Assembly (NCBI GenBank): GCA_001936135.1
Contig: CP012817.1
Coordinates: forward strand, 310,001 to 374,000
Source: Saccharomycopsis fibuligera x Saccharomycopsis cf. fibuligera
Taxonomy: Eukaryota > Ascomycota > Saccharomycetes > Ascoideales > Saccharomycopsidaceae
DNA: 64,000 bases
Reading direction: 5' to 3'
How positions within the stretch are numbered: the stretch's first letter is position 1; each line of letters begins with the position of its first letter. The translations under genes and the position numbers were made by a program. Under the pieces are notes generated by a model, which worked only from the letters and a program-made list of their open reading frames with translations, ran no database searches and had not been told where the DNA came from. Below are positions 61,513-64,000 of the stretch, piece after piece.

Positions 61513-62937
61513 TCAATGGTCATCTAAAGCATCCTGTTCTAGTTGCTTTTGCTGCAATATTGCTGCTTTCACCTCAGGACTCACAACGTCGTCAAATATA
61601 TCATTGCTGACATTGACTAAGCCAGTAGCCCTTGCCAAATTCGGACAGTGTATAAAAGTCTCATATGTAATCTTGCCACTAAGTGGTTCATTCTTGATGT
61701 ATTTTCGCTTTACCTGTTTGTTGTCGTTATCAACTAGTTTCACTTTCTTCCAGTTGGCGATAGATGGTTGGGTGCCTAGTGGGTAAAATTTAACCCCAGT
61801 GTATGGATCTCGCTGAACAAATTTTAAGTTCCAAAATTTTAATCTGTCATATGAGCAATCAAAATCAAGCTGTTTCGAAGCTAAACAATGCGTCAACATC
61901 CAGTTTTCTTCATTGATTATAGTTTTCGTTATGTTGGATCTGATTTGAAATTTCTGACTAGGATCAATGGCTCCAGGTACATTGTTACCATTTATGATAT
62001 TGGCACTCGATGTGCCACCCGCACTATTTGCTGAGTTATTAGCTTGGTTTAAAATACTAGTGTTGAATAATAGTGCACTGTTACTTAAGATGTTAATTGG
62101 ATTACCCGTAGCATTTCTGTTTTCAAAATAGGCCGGATCTCCTGCGATTGCACCTTTATCTATTGCTCGCTGTTCATAATAATCATCTATCACTTTTTTA
62201 CCATTCAACACCGTTATGGCACCAAATTCCATAAACACGCTTCTAGCGGTAATGACATTGATTGTTCTACCTTTATAACTAATCGGAAGAAACTTTCTTT
62301 CAATCAAGTCAAATTTCTCTTTATTGGATAATGATATTTTGCGCAAATTATGGTACTTCAGAAATAGACTATGCGAGTCTCTGACCCCGACAATCCTCGC
62401 CACTTTGGTTGCTAACATAAATAATTTGTCCCCTCTATCTAGTAGCGTGAAGGTGGCAGTCCTATATTGCCTGCCTTCTTTTAAGGCACCCAGCTTTTCA
62501 ATTTTGGTCTCACCCTTTGTATCTATTTCTAGCTCATATTCGTCGCCAGCGTTGTTCAATTCGTGTTCTCGTTTAACTTTAGATGACACGGCCGCTGTTG
62601 CTGGTTCTGCAGATGGATCCTTCAGCACTTCACCTTCTTCTTCTTCCAAATCATCTTGTAAAACAGCAGGCAGCAGTCGTGCCATTATTTCTGGATCACT
62701 TATACTTTTCTGTTCCCCATTTGCTTTCTGCGGCACAACGCCCGTTATTGAAGTATTTTTCGTCGTCGTATCATCTTGTTTCTGTTCTTGTTTTTGATGT
62801 TGCTCATTTGTGTCTTTTTGCGTCGCATCGCTTATGTTTGTTTCTTCCTCCACTTTAAGTCTCTTTAACGCTGGATCTGGCATATCATTGGCAGATTTTT
62901 CCTCAAGTGGTCGCTTGGTTTTACTTCCTTCACTCAT
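61513..62937 (-). CDS. NPL6: RSC chromatin-remodelling subunit RSC7/NPL6 (RSC7/SWP82 family)
   Basis: Nuclear subunit of the RSC (or SWI/SNF, as SWP82) ATP-dependent remodeller. It has 474 aa. The N-terminal 130 residues are charged and disordered with NLS-like KRLK. The family core starts near residue 153: GRQYRTATFTLLDRGDKLFM, LATKVARIVGVRDSHSLFLK and YHNLRKISLSN, then MEFGAITVLNGKKVIDDYYE. The C-terminal part has YTGVKFYPLGTQPS, KVKLVDND and FIHCPNLARATGL. An Asn/Ser insert sits between the halves (about 275-325). RSC7 and SWP82 are paralogues in S. cerevisiae, while many yeasts keep one gene, so assignment to RSC specifically is probable but not certain. Confidence 0.87.
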   Translation of the reverse strand: MSEGSKTKRPLEEKSANDMPDPALKRLKVEEETNISDATQKDTNEQHQKQEQKQDDTTTKNTSITGVVPQKANGEQKSISDPEIMARLLPAVLQDDLEEEEGEVLKDPSAEPATAAVSSKVKREHELNNAGDEYELEIDTKGETKIEKLGALKEGRQYRTATFTLLDRGDKLFMLATKVARIVGVRDSHSLFLKYHNLRKISLSNKEKFDLIERKFLPISYKGRTINVITARSVFMEFGAITVLNGKKVIDDYYEQRAIDKGAIAGDPAYFENRNATGNPINILSNSALLFNTSILNQANNSANSAGGTSSANIINGNNVPGAIDPSQKFQIRSNITKTIINEENWMLTHCLASKQLDFDCSYDRLKFWNLKFVQRDPYTGVKFYPLGTQPSIANWKKVKLVDNDNKQVKRKYIKNEPLSGKITYETFIHCPNLARATGLVNVSNDIFDDVVSPEVKAAILQQKQLEQDALDDH

Positions 62938-63919
62938 TCTGCAATATTCTTTAATGATATAACTCTCGGCCTTAGAGACAGTTTATATTGCGAAACAGGA
63001 TACGCCTTATCGCAGTGCTTTAACGCTTTTCGATAAATCTTTGGCTCAATTGAGAAAATATACACGGCGAGCTATTGACAGAAACACGGTGTTTGATATT
63101 GACTGACACGGAAATTTAAGCTCGAATTGGATAATCTATTTTTTCTGGGAAAAAGAAGAGAACTTGCAATCAGATAAATTATGGCTCAGTCGGTTGAATA
63201 ACATCAATTACACTTGTATGCTCTGCACACAGTATTTATTTTTTGCGTTTTTGATTTTTGGTTTTTCTTGATTTTTTTTGTTTTTCGTGCAGAAAATTAA
63301 TATGAGAGAAATCAGTTTTTTCGAGACAGGGCAGCATAACCATAATAAGTATACAAGTGTAACTCTGCTTTCAATGATGCTCATCAATTTGTTCTCTAAG
63401 GTACACATGTTTAGATAATGGAAAAAAATGTAAATTTAAAACAAACCTATAGTACATAGAGAGAGAGAGAGAGAGGGAGAGAGAGCGCCGAATATAACGG
63501 AGAATAAGGCAAGTGATGTAGTGGACGAAAAAAGTAAATATAGATCAAAATTGAACCAGATATATAAATGGAACAGAGAATGGAAAGAAAAAATAAACGA
63601 GCAAAAAAAATAACTAAAAATTAAAATTACAGTAATTAAAGCACAGGACACCTTAAAAAAGTTATAAAAAACAAACATAAGACCAAAATTAAAATTGAGC
63701 AAGAATAAAAAGAACAAAAAAATTAGAAGTGTGAAGAAACCAAAAACTTTTTAAAATAAAACCAAAACAAAACAAATAATAAAAAAAGGAATTAAGAACG
63801 CAAAAGAATGATGGGATTAAAAAACGCAGTTCTAAACAAAATGAATTTCTGCTCGCATGCCAGTGATGTAATTTATATGGAAAATGTAATTGTGTGAGTG
63901 AAGAACGTCGCAATTATAT
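62938..63919. other. Intergenic, NPL6 promoter and 3' flank of edge gene
   Basis: AT-rich. A GA dinucleotide repeat lies at about 63459-63485, and A-rich sequence fills 63540-63830. Short minus-strand ORFs here are hydrophobic low-complexity translations of A-rich DNA and are not accepted. No motif recognised for NPL6. Confidence 0.5.
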
Positions 63920-64000
63920 TCAATCGTTGAGAGAGTAGTAATCTGTGTCCTTTCTTACCAAATTTTCAAATTCAAATATCTCTTCTGATGGGATACCTTT
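63920..64000 (-). CDS. Possible 3' end of a gene cut by the window edge
   Basis: Minus-strand open frame entering from the right edge, ending with a stop at 63922-63920. The 26 visible residues include GIPSEEIFEFENLVRKDTDYY. The composition is that of a normal protein end and the following DNA is A-rich flank, but the piece is too short to identify and could be chance. Confidence 0.4.
   Translation of the reverse strand, partial: KGIPSEEIFEFENLVRKDTDYYSLND

Noticed and set aside
1-64000. CRISPR array, prokaryotic operon or intact transposon
   Set aside because: No spaced repeat array, no transposase or reverse transcriptase frame, and the genes are single eukaryotic units.

Overview
This window is 64 kb of AT-rich nuclear DNA from a budding yeast (Saccharomycotina). 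I base that on dense single-exon genes, short introns with GTATGT/GTAAGT donors and TACTAAC-type branch sites, and clear yeast orthologues (FBA1, RFA1, PBP1, HRD3, IRR1, TRX1). An accessory subunit of respiratory complex I (45023-45788) argues against Saccharomyces and its relatives, which lack complex I. A CUG-Ser clade yeast (the Candida/Lodderomyces/Debaryomyces group) is the best guess. CTG codons are scarce in the highly expressed genes, and one CTG in HRD3 sits where a small or polar residue is expected. The decoding tRNA is not in the window, so the code remains an inference. Species is not assigned. Runs of 22-35 A or T and trinucleotide microsatellites are unusually common.

Layout. 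0.7-2.2 kb: cytosine/purine permease. 2.2-8.1 kb: a 5.9-kb stretch without a convincing gene, a candidate regional centromere or very long regulatory region. 8.1-10.5 kb: LCCL-domain membrane protein, followed by a GC-rich, repeat-rich divergent intergenic region. 12.3-16.6 kb: PTP2/PTP3-type tyrosine phosphatase. 20.2-23.6 kb: ataxin-2 homologue PBP1. 24.4-28.4 kb: a CENP-Q/OKP1-like kinetochore protein, the three-exon GMF/AIM7 gene and an orphan coiled-coil gene. 28.8-35.1 kb: arginyl-tRNA synthetase with two start codons, spliced RPS13, an orphan membrane protein and an RBM26/27-like RNA-binding protein. 35.5-38.6 kb: SER2, ABZ2, a doubtful small ORF and TRX1. 39.5-43.7 kb: cohesin IRR1/SCC3. 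45-48.7 kb: the complex I subunit and another orphan. 49.4-59.4 kb: FBA1, three-exon PNP1, HRD3, RPN14 and RFA1. 60.9-62.9 kb: intron-containing tRNA-Lys(UUU) and RSC subunit NPL6. At the right edge lies what looks like the 3' end of one more gene.

Four genes need splicing to be read correctly: AIM7 (two introns), RPS13 (one 436-nt intron and a 21-nt first exon), the complex I subunit (one) and PNP1 (two). Several promoters carry motifs that fit the gene beside them: three Yap1-type TTAGTAA sites before TRX1, paired MCB-like elements before IRR1, an ACGCGAAA before RFA1, a Gcn4 site before arginyl-tRNA synthetase, and a Tbf1-like element with an inverted repeat before RPS13. The genes form no operon or cluster; they are ordinary single-gene units of a core chromosome arm. 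I see no intact mobile element, CRISPR array or clear new multi-gene system. The most unusual parts are the long gene-free regions and the three orphan proteins.
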